Shown: positions 45,322 to 57,466 of the stretch, one piece after another | How positions within the stretch are numbered: the stretch's first letter is position 1 | Layout: each line of letters starts with the position of its first letter | Source of the DNA: Lunularia cruciata | Lineage: Eukaryota > Streptophyta > Marchantiopsida > Lunulariales > Lunulariaceae | Assembly (NCBI GenBank): GCA_948567375.1 | Contig: OX419762.1 | Location: 58,546,841-58,610,840 of the forward strand | DNA: 64,000 nucleotides | Reading direction: 5' to 3' | Notes under the pieces: model-generated | Told to the model about the DNA's origin: nothing | Databases searched by the model: none | The model's input: the letters and a program-made list of their open reading frames with translations, nothing else | Made by a program: the position numbers and the translations under genes

Positions 45322-45765
45322 CTACATTGGGCCCTTGGGGACGTCATGTCCCCAATCCTTAGAGTTCCCAACCTCAATGTGAAGAATTCCTTCCAATCTT
45401 GCTACAAGCTCCATGTGTCTCCTAGCTGCATCCCAAGAAGACCAAAGATGTAACCCAAGTAGACCATGCTCACCTAGATGGACCCCAAGTAGACCTCTCT
45501 CCCTAGTAGCCATTGGCTTTGTCCCAAAAATACCTTGCCTACCTGCTCCATCATCCCCAACATGTGCCTGAATTGTCTCAATAGGCACAAAGCTCACAAG
45601 TGTCTGAGTGGTGATGTCTATCAAGCACATCCTATGTTGCTCTGCCAAGCCAAGACTCACAATCCAGGTCAAATAGTTTAGGTCTATAGCGTGACCTAAC
45701 ACTTGATGCTTGAATGCCTCTAACACTACTATAACAACAGTAATACTAGTACAAAAATGCATCAC
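45322..45765 (-). pseudogene. Copy C linker between methyltransferase and RT
   Basis: Minus strand, open for 147 codons: HQVLGHAIDLNYLTWIVSLG, LIDITTQTLVSFVPIETIQA, GLLGVHLGEHGLLGLHLWSS. It equals copy B 30447-30893. Conserved as an open frame in two copies, which argues that it was a real part of the polyprotein. No known domain. Confidence 0.65.
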
Positions 45766-45799
45766 TCACTCCCTCTCATCAACATTAGGCTCCACCAAT

Positions 45800-46760
45800 T
45801 GCTATAATTGTGAGTCCCAAACATGTCCAACTCCTCTCTCTCCAAAAGCATGAGAGACTAAGAAACTCATAAGTATGAGTAAAGTGGCTCTCAACTATCC
45901 AGTAAGGTTTACCATTACCATATTAGCCTATTAGCCATTGTCACCATCTAAGACTTGTGTTCAACATTCAAAATGTCATCAATAGTGAGATGGTCTAGTT
46001 GTTGAATCCCATCATAAGTGCACTATAGAACCTCTCTAGGTAAGAGGTTCATCCACCAAAGATGAAGATGATGAGCTTGTGATCCTATTTTGGTTGCATC
46101 CAACAACAAAACAAGTCTCATCTAAGAATGGAACTCATGTGTACTCGCCACCACCCGGGTATGAGAAACACCCATCAAATGGATGTTCTCCAAAATGTAG
46201 GTTAGAGAAATAGATTGATGAACTTGGAGATGTTGTAATATACAAAATATCTCCCACAACACACCAGAATAAGGATCTTGGAAACCTTGACCTCCGCAGC
46301 ATGGGTATGTCCCTAACATGGCCATCTAAAAATCATCAAATGAATGGGACCATGTTTCTCTAGAGCCTATGCCCCTAGCAAGGAAATATCTACTAGTAGG
46401 GTCTTTTGGTAATCCTTGACTGTTAACATCGGTAATAACTTAGGATACTAATACCAAGTGTACACATAATGTAGAGAGACTTGCCTATCATCCTTATCTC
46501 TCTCCACATACAAGTACCTTTATGGCCAAATACCTACTTGTAATATTATAGCTAGTCCAATGCTAATACCACCAAACAACTCCAATAGACATACTCCCAC
46601 TAGTGGATATTGCCAAGCAATGAATGTAGTATCCAAAGGTGACAATGTGATAGACTCCGGAGGCTCATCCTCACACTAGTCTCTTGGTGGTACAAAAGCT
46701 CCAATCCAAGCCTATTGCAGCAAATAATCTGCATGTTGCTACAATGCCTCCTCAAAACTC
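45800..46760 (-). pseudogene. Copy C C5-cytosine DNA methyltransferase
   Basis: Minus strand. Motif I LLELFGGISIG (about 46598-46566). The catalytic loop is WPC* near 46318-46306 (Gln to TAG, as in copy A). Then SGVLWEIFCILQHLQVHQSI, the motif VI region TYILENIHLMG (about 46210-46180), and motif VIII-like GSQAHHLHLW (about 46085-46050). Same position between protease and RT as in copies A and B. Dead copy. Confidence 0.78.
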
Positions 46761-47310
46761 CATGGAATATCCAAGGTGGATAGAATTATCCCACTTGTAC
46801 TCCAAATCCAAGCAATCTCCTCTAATATTGGAGTATCCTTTGCATGGGCGTTCCCATCCAATAAGTCATCAAGCCAAGATGCAACAACATTAAAAGTTGA
46901 AACTGATGCCATGGTCTTTGATTGTAGTGATCCAAGACTGCCACTACTAAAGCATATTGGTAGGCAACATACCTGACCTTCATCTGACTGCCAACTTGGT
47001 CTATAAGAGGCTATTGCTTCCCAATAGTCAATATTGATACCCATGGGGTATAACATTGCTCCACCAACTAGCACATCATATAACTCAACTATTATCATGA
47101 TAGCTTGAGCTCTCACCACGAAGCTATTAGTGGGATGAGCAAGCTAAAGCTAGAAAACAAGCTCTCCACATGTGATGTACTATGTAGAACCACCTCCAAG
47201 AGATGTTTGGATCTGAAATGGACACTTCTCTACATTGGTCTTCTATAGCTCAAGATCAAAACTTTAGCCTTCCCTAACATAAAGGGCTGCACAATAGAGT
47301 ATAATAAGAC
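46761..47310 (-). pseudogene. Copy C aspartic protease and methyltransferase linker
   Basis: Minus strand. A decayed protease start lies near 47310-47280 (Leu-Cys-Ser replaced around the DSG). Then the open stretch 47119-46739 reads MVRAQAIMIIVELYDVLVGG, AMLYPMGINIDYWEAIASYR, and the linker NAHAKDTPILEEIAWIWSTS. It corresponds to copy B 25650-26030. Confidence 0.7.
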
Positions 47311-48414
47311 CTTATGTGGTGTATAGATCTTCCTTGAAGGTCCTTTCAAATGGAAAATCCTCCTCTAGTTATCCAATAGAACAACCCCACTCGTTCAAAG
47401 GTAAGTCTAGTTGGTAACTCTACCAATCTAGTTGTTATTGTCTGCCATAACGCATTGGTTGCTTAGCAGATCCCATGCTCCTCATCCAAGTCAACTCCAC
47501 TTTCAACTACCTCTACTCTAGAAGTAGGAACCATATCATCCTTCCTCTCACAAAGTGTGATAGCCAATTGGAACACTAGAGTTGGGTCAACTCCCAATGT
47601 AAACATGTCATTGGCTGAAAAATAAAGAGAAGTGCATAATCAACTTAACCACCCCCAACATCAAGCTAGACTCAAATAGTATAGTAGTAGGTGGTTGACT
47701 AGTAGGTAGCCTATCATCACCAACCACACATACATTAGGACATTTAGGATCCATGGATGTTGTTTGTAGTGCCTTAAGAGTGTAAAAGATTGGGGAAGTA
47801 TGACCTGTCTAGCAGCCTCTCCTCTTTGTGGGTCCAACTCCATTGATGCTCCTCTAGGGAGCACATGTTTCACTCCTTGTCACTATGATAGATGCATCTA
47901 CTTGTGCAGCTCTATATATGAAATCTAAGATGTCTCTGTCACTAGCCTAAGAGGTGGAATCCTCAGCACTTGAATATGATCTCCTTTGAGCTATGGCCAT
48001 GCTAGCCAATCACTGCTCTAATTGCTCAATCCAAGAAGCCATGGTTGTATCAAAAGTAAGAGTAGGTACTACACCCTTACCAAATGTGGATCCTCTACCA
48101 CCACATCTTCAATGACTTGAAGCTCCTCTATCACCTACCATGGTAGCCCTACCACTCTGTAACTCCAGGTGAAGGTCAAAGCATTAATCACTAGTATGAC
48201 AAAATCTATGGCAATGGTCACATTGTCGCTATGCAGATTGTGAAGCACTACAAATATCATGTCCGCTACCCTTAGTGCACTCTCTCTTGTGGTGAGATCC
48301 ACCACAAGTCCATCAAGCAACACCATCACTCATTCATTGCTGTTGACCTAAAAATGAAGGTAAAGGTCTAGCTACACTAGGCTCTCCACTCACTCCATAG
48401 TAGTTGGGTTGTCT
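47311..48414 (-). pseudogene. Copy C gag C-terminal region
   Basis: Minus strand. PRGASMELDPQRGEAARQVI (47860-47800) and a decayed Cys/His region near 48330-48200 (CGGSHHKRECTKGSG, CDHCHRFCHTSD-like) match copy B 24370-24990. Stops and frameshifts throughout. Confidence 0.65.
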
Positions 48415-49083
48415 TGTAATACCCATTTGTGCATGTATGTGTTATTATGATATTTAGTTTGATATTATAAGCCCTTGAGAGATATTATTTATATAGAGAT
48501 AAAAGACGGTTCTACATTAGTCATAATTAGCTAAATTTAGTCATAGATAAAATAGAGGAGACCTTACTTCAGAGGAGGTGGAAAAGATGAGCACCACTAT
48601 CTTGGATTCTAATGTATTGATTTGTATTATTCTTGTCTTTGGCTTTGAGGAAATAGTTGAGAAATTTTGGACCTGTAAGCCTTTTTGCTTCAGATTCTTC
48701 TATGGTCCAAGGATAGTCTGTGTGAAGGATCCTTGAATTAGTGGATGGGTCAAGATAAGGCCATATGCTTAGAAGAATATTCCTTTAGACTTTTGACTTT
48801 ATTTGACTTTTAGCCTAGTAACTTGAGTTACTCTAATAATTAGTAACTTTGGTGCATAACTATTTCACAAGTATATAAACTAGGGGAGAGGAAGTACTCA
48901 TCATCCTTTCATTTGAAATTATCTCTCTCTCATTGAGTTCTCTAGTGAGCATTGGTTTGAGTCTTGGAGTGTTAGCCTTGGAGGAGTATGATAGAGTTGG
49001 GGTTCTTTGCTTTCTTAGTCCATGGTGCGCTACCATAATAGCCATCAAAGGTTTATCTTGAGTGAGAGATAGGCCAGCTCACA
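48415..49083 (+). mobile_element. Solo LTR2 copy 3
   Basis: A 669-bp unit TGTAATACCC...CAGCTCACA. Plus-oriented TATA (GTATATAAAC, near 48873). Flanks GTCT/ATCT fit a 4-bp duplication with one G/A change. Comparison with copies A and B shows uninterrupted gag at this site. Confidence 0.85.
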
Positions 49084-49930
49084 ATCTACTCTGCACTTGA
49101 AAACCAACATGGCATGGTGCACTCTGTTGCACTCTAGAAGAAGTAACAATTGTAGATGAGGTCTTCCTACCAAATCCACCATGTTGAGCACCATGCACTT
49201 TGCCAAAAAAAAATACCAATGCCAAAGTAGGTGAAGTAGTCTATAATAATGTATCATCATGTACTCTACATCACAACTCCTTGTCCAAGATCCCATACCA
49301 AAATTGGACTAATTGGGTCTCAATAACTCCTTGAGTAACATTGATCACCTGTCCCATGTGAATGTTTGCCTTGCATAAGCTCTCTCCAACCTTCCACCAA
49401 AACTCTTGCAAGCTCCTCAACTTGTCAATCTGCACTCTCTAGTAGTTCTACCTCAAACACTAAAAGAACTCTACCATCAGGTTAAACCTTAGTACTACAC
49501 CATCTCCAACTAATGCACCTCCACTAGATCCACCAATTCTAATAAAGCTAAAACTCATAGGTACTACCAATTTAACCCTAGAAATTGAGCCTAAAGTGAA
49601 AGAAATGTAGTTTGGAGACCAATATTGTTTCCATAGCTTGATCTCTTCCAAGTAAGCTCTCTTGAACTCATGATAGTTGTCCATTGGTGGACCCTCCAAG
49701 TGTTGAAATAATCTCTTCCATGCCATGAAATGTGTGAACAAATTTGGGCTCCGCATCTATTGCAAATCACACCAACTATCAAACTCTTGGATGAAGTCAT
49801 CAAACTCAAAAGTACCCACTCTACCAACATTTCACTTGGGGCCTTTGGAGGCCCCATAAATCTTGTCCATGTACCACAATAATGGTGCAACAAATGCACT
49901 CTCAACTGAATCAACTCTTGTGTCAGACTC
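49084..49930 (-). pseudogene. Copy C gag N-terminal and core
   Basis: Minus strand. FDDFIQEFDSW leads to TAG (49759-49757) immediately followed by ATG (49756-49754), then MRSPNLFTHFMAWKRLFQHL, DNYHEFKRAYLEEIKLWKQY and VVLRFNLMVEFF (49756-49460). The remaining core (KLRSLQEFWWKVGESLCKA) runs to about 49320. The TAG-ATG junction is in the same place and frame as in copy B. Confidence 0.75.
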
Positions 49931-50950
49931 CAACTTAGAATTGATCTCCTCCCTCACTAGGACCTAATTTACAGACCAATATCAAGTGCCACTCTAGGTA
50001 AACCCATTTTGTATTGTAGTGTTATCTGCTTTAGAATCCCCAAAGAACTCCATGGTGACAAAGTAACTTAAATCATAACCACCATAAGTACCCCACCAAG
50101 AATCATCACCAACTGAATACCAACAAGTGCCGACACCAACTGAACACCACCCACTAATGTAGCTCTAATTATGACAATTACATTAGGAGAAAGTGCTACT
50201 TGTAACTTATCATCATAATACACATTCTCACAATTTGTATGTCATCACTTCTTGCCTCATCGTAGAGAAACACAAGTAGTTTGACTGTTCATCACCCTGG
50301 CCTCACTACTGAGAGTACACCAAAGCATCAATGATCTAAATTCAAGGCACCTCATACAAACATGGTGCACAAACATATAGAGATGGAGATGGCCCAATCA
50401 CAAGAATTCTAAATAAAACTCTCCATCTCATCAATCAACATCAATTGACTCTACCACCATTTGGCATTTGATATAATATGGGTGTCTATCTACTTCCTAA
50501 GGTACCAAGATCACCAAGAATAGGATCAAATTGTCTTTGGCCAAAATTTGACATGAATCTAAAATAAATCCTCCACCAAATCTATTGTAAATCTGACATA
50601 AATTTGACATAACTCCTCTATAGTTGACTGACCGCCAAATCCTCCACTAAATCTCTACTCAAGCCAAATTGGATGGATGTAGATCTGTAAATATCTAATT
50701 TGAGGGAATGAGTTTCCAACTCCGCTCTCAATTTTATATTTGAAGCTCAACTTGTACCAAATTGATTTCACCTCTTGGGCTCAAATCAAAAACTATTGCT
50801 TGAAATTAATTCCATTCTGATCAAAATTTGGCCAATGCTTCTAGACACAATCACTCTTAGGAAAATTTGAACCACAATCAAGGAATCACAATCAACCAAG
50901 CTTAGAGATACCACCAACAATTCTTGCACCTGGACTCTCACTTCTTTGAT
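49931..50950 (-). other. Leader of copy C
   Basis: Non-coding leader equal to that of copy B: primer-site-like ATCAAAGAAGTGAG at 50936-50950, the ATGTCAAATTT-type short repeats near 50555-50620, and the TCACCAAGAATAGGATC block near 50510. Confidence 0.6.
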
Positions 50951-51388
50951 ATAATCAATTCTTCATCAACAAGAATCACAATCAAATAGATAAGTACTTG
51001 ATCATTTACTCAATCACTTTGCCAACAATCAAGCATCAATTGTAGTCAAACCACACCCACTCTAGCTAAGAGACTCTAGGTGATGCTCATTGAAATCTAT
51101 CCATTATAGTTGGGAACTGAAAGGCTTAATATCAAAGAAATGAGCTCTTTGGAGTTACACTTTGAAGGTATACCTCTGATTTCAACCTAGGTCTCCACCT
51201 CTAATCGTCTCATTGATGGCACACCGGACAATGTGAATGGTACAAGTGACAATTAGTCACACCATTTAATCAGTACCCCAAACATGAAATCAAACTGCCA
51301 ACAAGTAATCTATGAGTAAACTACCAAGATACCTATGACTACCAACACTACTACTCCAGCGTCCAAGCAATCTAGCTTCAACACCACA
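50951..51388 (-). repeat. 5' terminal repeat X1 of copy C (split-repeat A1)
   Basis: These 438 bp have outer start TGTGGTG (about 12 bp shorter than X2 at its start) and inner end AATTGATTAT. Directly outside is AAGG and family-2 gag; no Y precedes it. Confidence 0.85.
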
Positions 51389-51840
51389 AAGGCAACTTGA
51401 GATTTCATAAGGTAAATGGTCCTCTAGGGCTTGAATATGTTCAACAAAGCCCTTGCTATCTCTCTTATAGGGTTCTTGTAATTGGCCATTAACCAACCAT
51501 TTGTGGTGTGCTTGTTATGTGTAAAAGACTTGTAGATCTGAGCTTGTATTTTACTGCTCAAATTGAAGGGCGACTTGAATTATAACCCCTAGCTATTCAT
51601 TGCTCTCTTCCTAAAATCTTCCTTCAATGGAAGGGTGTCCAATTCAATACATTTTCTTGCAGATTACCCAATCCTACCTTCTTCATCCCACAATTTTCTA
51701 GAGCTATGGCACCCAAATCATAACGCAATTCCACAAGAGGAAGCTCACCCACAACCCTCATAATATTGTTCTTGTAGCTGCCATCTCCCAAGGGTCAACT
51801 GTTGGGGTTTTCAATCTTCACTATGGTGACTTAGCTCTTC
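51389..51840 (-). pseudogene. Family-2 gag N-terminal part
   Basis: Minus strand. Reads GWLMANYKNPI.REIARALL and IYLMKSQVA, the counterpart of MVDYKNPIQREIGGALMKIF and YLMNSDVAFF at 62032-62140. It joins to 41486 across copy C. Stops present. Function: gag of the second gypsy family. Confidence 0.7.
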
Positions 51841-52700
51841 TCACAATTTGGCTCTCAATCCCTTCTCCCACTCACTTTGTCTTTGCTGATGCAAGAAGCA
51901 AAAATTCATGAAGAATGAGAGGCTGAAGATTTGCAAAAACACTCTTGTTGCAGAAATTATAAGTTATAGTTCTTTCCTCCTTGATCACAAAAATATTTAG
52001 TCATCCACCATTTTCCATGTATGAGCCAACTTTGAGGTGATCTTTCTATATTCCTAAAATCCTACTGTTGTTGGTCCTTCTTGACCAAAATTCTTCCTAC
52101 TCTTTCAAAGATGCTCTATATCTTTGTAAGACAAGCCAATAGATCTTCCTTAGATCCAAGTCTCCAAGGTTTCTCTTTAGAAGAAGGTTATTCATCTTAC
52201 TCTGTAGTAAACTGCACAGTTATTCACAAAGGATTGTCTTAGGGATCTTTCTCATGGGTTTCTAGAAAAATTCCATGTTTTCTATCAGGTGTAAAAGTAA
52301 ACAAAAGAACTATAAAATATCGTGGAAACACTGAAGAACTGTAAAGGTTTGAATTAACTCATTTTTCTACTTTGAGATTGAGAATGATTACAAAAAGTGA
52401 AATGGTTCCAAGTGCACTTGATTTTATAGCCAGAGATTTTCAGCCAGTAGGTAGAGAGTCACTCTCTGCAATGCAAACACTTTGGTGAATACAAACTGTC
52501 TTTGGTCGCTGTTCTTTATCCAGATGGAAACAGATTCAAATCTGCTGTATGATCTTTCAGTCCAAATGACCTTTGTACCTTTGGACTTGATTCCTTTGCT
52601 ATCCTTTATTTGAAGTGCCTTTGGCTTTGTACATGTTTCTTTTGGACCTTTGCATGTATAGACATGACTCCTAACTAAACTCATCTAAGAGGTTTCTTCC
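51841..52700 (-). repeat. Probable 5' LTR and leader of the family-2 element
   Basis: No coding similarity. Minus-strand TATA box CTATAAAATC at about 52426-52435 is where a 5' LTR promoter is expected, about 600 bp upstream of gag. The border near 52680-52700 is inferred from the change to AT-rich DNA. No second copy is present to confirm. Confidence 0.4.
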
Positions 52701-55137
52701 TTGAACAAGCAATTATTGTACCATATCCTTGAAGAAAGAGAAAAGAATTAGAAATATTTTTTTTGTTGTAAATTCGTAGTAAGAATGCTAAAAAAATTAA
52801 CTTGTGACAAATTTACAAATACTTTTGTATTTATTTCAGGTTAAATTTCCATTTAATTTTTCCAAATTATTTTATATTATGAAATTGCATAAGTTACCAA
52901 AATTAAAATATGTAATATTATATTTCTATTTACAATATATAAAATAGAACTTCTTCATCTTGTCAAATTTGAAGAAATTCAATTTTAAATATATAAAGCT
53001 CAGTAACTTGAGAGTTCATGCATCTGATGGCGGTGGCAGTTTCTTTGCATGAGAAAGTAAAGGAAGTAGAAAATGAGACAAGTAGGATAAAAGAAGAAGT
53101 ACAAATTCCAAATACTAAAAGCTAGGCTGTTTAGCAGTTGCGATTAGGGGAGTCACATGACACTGATATTACAAAAGAATTCTCGCTATGGTTCTGTAGC
53201 TTTGGCATCTTCAGAAGAATACAAGTAACCCCAAACCTCCATGGAAATTACATTGATATCTGAAGCAGATCACCTGCTCCCTATAGCTACAGAATGTTAC
53301 TACATTAACGCTTATTTACAACTTTTCATAGTTCATTATGTATCCTACATTCTGCAATTGTATGAAGACAATTTTCTCATTAAGTGTACTGAAATTGTTT
53401 TCTGACAAGCAATTGACATGAGAAGATTCAGATATCTCAAAAGTGGTTCACTGCTGGACAAGCTCTTCAAGAATGGTCCGTCAAAGAACCACTTTCAAGA
53501 GGTCAGCATCCCTTCAAACTTCCGAATAGATATAGTTGCAAAGTTTTCTGGGACATAGCTACAGTCCGTCCAAACCTAACAACAACAAACGAAGACATAA
53601 ATCAGGATGTTCAGTAAGGACACATTCAATTGCAAATCCATCTACGCAATGTTAATATCTGCATACCTCCATAAACGCTCTGACTACAGATTGCAGTTGT
53701 CCTGTATTTGACAGGCATCCTACTGAGTTCAACTGTATATATGCAATCAGCTTAAAGACTTAGCTTTATCCGGGAACTTACCTCAGAGTTCAATGGCAAT
53801 CGGTAGAGAGTACTCTACGGTCATCAACGGAGAAACCTTCGTTACGAACCTGAGATTTCTAGGAGAGGGGAAAATCGGCTATGTATACATATGCCTACAC
53901 AGGTTAGCTTCAAACGCTGTAACACTCCAGGTCTTAAAGTGAAAAAATTGAATCTACGATCACCTCATACTCGTACCTTCCATTCTACACCGAAATCCTG
54001 TAAAATCTGCGTAGTTGTTGCAGTATCTCCGATCCAGAGGGTTTGTTAAAATTCTGTTGTACTTTGAGATCTGTACGTACTTCTCAGTTGCAATATATTG
54101 GCCATGGAAAGATCGAGTTTGAGGACGTTGTGAATATATCTTGTGCACCACGTGAGCTCAGTGTATGCTTTATTCTTGTTCATAATCCATGATGACGTTC
54201 AGATTTCATTATGCATCACCGACAATAAGTAGATGTCAGTATACTGTCAGAGGACGAAATGAATTCGTTTTAGCCAACAGCAAAGCATAACTAATTCTTC
54301 ATAAAAATGTCTGTTGTTTGACGTGATCCTTCACTCTATGAACTTTGGTCAGAAGATGAAAATCAGCTTCTTAAAAAGTGCAGTAACTAAATATTGAAGC
54401 TTGATCTGCAACCAATGGTTATTAATGCGTGATAAGCAAGAGAAGTTCAAGTTTACGTGTAGCTATACCTAGCAGCTAAACTGGCGCTCCGTTTTCGTTG
54501 GAAATTCCAATTGAGGATGATGATGACTGGTACCCGCAACAGAGGAAGATCACCAAAACTGTTGCGATACGTTCTGCGGAAAGGTTGCGATCGAGATGTA
54601 CTGAATCTGCAAACGTCATGCTGATACAGAGTTACCTGCAATCACGCCACAACTATCTTCTCACGGGACCTACACTGGTTCCTACTCATAATCGAGTTCA
54701 ACTCGGTCCAGGGTGGCTTCACACCCCACGAATACTATATATGAAGTAGCGCCTGAAAACACTCCTGGATATGGCCAAGGCTGAACTTACAACAGTATCT
54801 TATTCTAGTTCACATAATTCTGTTGAGATTTTTGTGACTTCTAGATTGCAGACGCAGGTGGGGGTAACGGAATTGCATCGTTATTGGGTTTTGGCAATTA
54901 TCATACACGTATAATTAGACTCTAGTGATCCTCATTGGTGAATTCTCCGATCCCAGTTGATTCTTGACTTGCTAAAGAAATGGTCTCTCAAGAAAGTTTT
55001 TCTATCTCCGAATGGTACTAGAGTAGTAAACATGCTTCCAGACATGGCTACGAGGGTTATTATGCACAAAGTCTCCGTTGCAACGAAGCTTTTGTCATTT
55101 ACATGGTTATGAACGTTATAGTTATTAGGAATAATAT
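52701..55137. other. Intergenic DNA upstream of the carbonic anhydrase gene
   Basis: AT-rich at 52740-53000, then balanced. Only short chance frames (for example an 83-codon one at 54498). No transposon domain and no recognisable gene. Confidence 0.5.
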
Positions 55138-55141
55138 ACAT

Positions 55142-55148
55142 TATATAT
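55142..55148 (+). promoter_or_regulatory. Candidate TATA box of the carbonic anhydrase gene
   Basis: TATATAT, 143 bp upstream of the chosen ATG (55291). It implies a short 5' leader. Weak by itself, since such motifs are common in AT-rich plant DNA. Confidence 0.4.
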
Positions 55149-55290
55149 GGTTGCTGGGACAAAACCCTCTCTAAAAGTTTATCTGCTAATAGTATTTCTT
55201 GGTTTGTATGATTCTGAAGGTCAGCAATACAGTGGTCGGCAGTTCAGTGAACTCCCTTCAGATTGCAAGAAGACTTCGGTAAAGAACATT

Positions 55291-57466
55291 ATGCGGACAA
55301 GTATGCTCCGAGTAGGTTTCATATTGTGCACTATACTGATCATTAGATCTCATGTATGTGCTGAAGGTATGTTCATGAGCTCTCTCTGAACTTCGCGATG
55401 TAGACAATCAGCCAAATGCGTATAGGTAGGCGATAACGTGATCATGATCAATAGCTCCAGATGGCCGAACATGTGATAGTATCTACCAAAACAGGCTAGC
55501 AGTAATCAACCACTGCATGTCGTGTATCCTCGTGGTGTAGCTATTAAAATCCTGTGCGTACATAACGCTTAACCTTCGCTGCAGATGAGGACCTAGAGGT
55601 GGACTTCGACTACGACCCAAATAGTGACCATGGTCCAGAACATTGGGCTGATCTCAAGCCATTATGGAGTACTTGTAGAGATGGTCAGCTGCAGTCACCA
55701 ATTCCAATAAACGTTAGTGAAGAGTCGGTCGATCTCACTCTCTCAAAGCTGAACGTTATGTATTCGCCAAGCAGCGCTATACTCAGAAACAACGGGCACT
55801 CCATTGAGGTACAACTAGAGGCCTGGGCACAATTGCTTCATATAAGCAACTGACACGTCTCTTACATTCTATCTTTATAATCAAACCTTTCGCAGCACCA
55901 TGTGATTGTCTGTACGCTAACTATACTGCATTCACTTACAGATTGGATAGATTGGACGGGACTCAGCTTTCTGGGAGACCCTGATTTAACTCCAGCACAC
56001 ATGTTCCGCACCTTAGATGACACTGATAGACGTCTTCTAATTTGCCTTGTGGTTGAGACAAACGTGCATAACTGCAATGATTCGCTGCAATCGATCTCCA
56101 GGTAGATTTTCAGGACTTTGCTGGACGCTTGAAGCTCAATGGCGATGCCTACTTTCTGAAACAACTCCGTTTTCACTCTCCTAGTGAGCATGTAATTCAA
56201 CGCGTCAGGTGGAATCTGAAATACCACCAAGAAACTAGTAGTTCGGACATAAATTATGCAAAACATGATCATACAGAATGTTGGCGATGTTTGGTTAATT
56301 TGTAGTAAATGTTTTTGCGAAATTCCCCTCATGATCATATTAATGACACTGTCCGTTTTTCTTTCCAGATTTCCACTGGAAATGCATATGATACATCACA
56401 GTGAGGATGGGAAACTGGCTGTGGTCAGCGTGCCCTTCTTGAAAAGCTATCACAGTGATTTCTTGGATCAGGTATGCCATTTACAGAACATTGTCAAGCA
56501 TGTGGCAGTTTAACTTCATGTTTCACATCCAAGGTTCGTATGTATTTCAATCCATAGGTTGAGTAGTTGCTTCCCTCTAAAAGTCAAGATGTTGGAGCTT
56601 GAAGAAGCATGGATAGTCGTTTTTCCTAAGTATCAATGACCATCATCACATAACTTTTGAATAATAATACTGAAATATGTTATTAGAGACGCTAATAAAT
56701 TAATATACTCCGCATGCATCGCCAATGTATCTGAATGTCTCTAAATCAAAATTTTCTCCTCAATTGCTCTGCATGGCATAAGATGAGAAACACGTGATGT
56801 TCAAATCCTTCATATTGGCTTTTGACTGTGAGTTGGTGCACAGTTCTGGGACCTATTACCTCAGGTAGCCGAAAAGAATGCGGAAGTGAACTTAACCGCT
56901 GTGGCAATGAAGATTCCCATAGGTCCTTTTTATGCACGCTACAATGGCTCTATGACCGCACCTCCCTGCACGGAGGATGTGGTGTGGACAGTCTGTCTTT
57001 GGAAAGTAAGATTTAATTTCAGTCCAACTTAACATCCTCTACTTTCAGCACGGATAAATTTTATCACTCTTATATTGAGATGTTGCTCATTAAGTAAATT
57101 ATAAAAGCGATACTTTAAAGCTTAAATTAGGTATCAAATCATGGACTTTCTTAATTGGTTTTACACTTTTAACCGTGTGTTTTACATTTGTCAGTGGAAC
57201 ACAGTTTCAGAAGACCAAATGAAAGCTTTAAGAGCATTGAATGTGGTAAGTAAGACAAGCCGTGCACATCTTTGAGTGATATATCATTAGTTAAACTAGA
57301 ATGCTAGAGTTAGTGATACTAAATAGAATTACAGATGTTGTGGGTACCTCTGCTGGCAAGCTAATAATCTGTACTCTGTGAATTATTGATGCAGGGACCA
57401 AACAACAGGCCTTTGGTCAATGGAAGTGGAAGAGATGTTAATCTTTTTCTCTCACCCCGCGATTGA
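55291..57466 (+). CDS. Alpha-type carbonic anhydrase (seven exons), first zinc ligand His replaced by Arg
   Basis: Exons 55291-55366, 55585-55808, 56102-56208, 56369-56471, 56844-57005, 57195-57245 and 57395-57466; all introns are GT-AG and phases agree, giving about 264 residues, normal for plant alpha-CAs. Residues 1-24 are a signal peptide ending VCA|E, so the product is secreted or enters the secretory route. Family signatures: GPEHWADL, QSPIPIN, ILRNNGHSIEV (proton-shuttle His), HSPSEH, MHMIHHSEDGK, YNGSMTAPPCTED. Cys in WSTCRD and PPCTE would form the usual disulfide. Known role: CO2/bicarbonate interconversion with three zinc His. Odd: the motif expected as H-W-HSPSEH reads R-F-HSPSEH (CGT where CAT is expected), so one ligand is missing and activity is doubtful. 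The start was chosen because it gives the signal peptide; the frame is open further upstream. Confidence 0.9.

Larger units (their letters stand above)
41487..51388 (-). mobile_element. Gypsy family 1, copy C, with target duplication
   Basis: Minus-strand element inserted in gag of the family-2 element. Flanks AAGG (41483-41486) and AAGG (51389-51392) form a 4-bp duplication (GAAGG/AAAGG if 5 bp). Ends are TGTGGTG... at 51388 and ...CACAACA at 41487. The 5' end is X only and the 3' end Y-X-Y, as in copies A and B. Contains a solo LTR2 (48415-49083). About 9.2 kb without it. The domain order equals copy B but is more decayed. Confidence 0.88.

Noticed and set aside
54498-54749. An 83-codon frame upstream of the carbonic anhydrase gene
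   Set aside because: No family resemblance, no supporting splice or promoter pattern; expected by chance in this length of DNA.
55147-55389. Upstream in-frame ATG at 55147 as the carbonic anhydrase start
   Set aside because: It lies on the TATA-like motif and would put a hydrophilic segment before the signal peptide. The ATG at 55291 gives a standard secretory signal.
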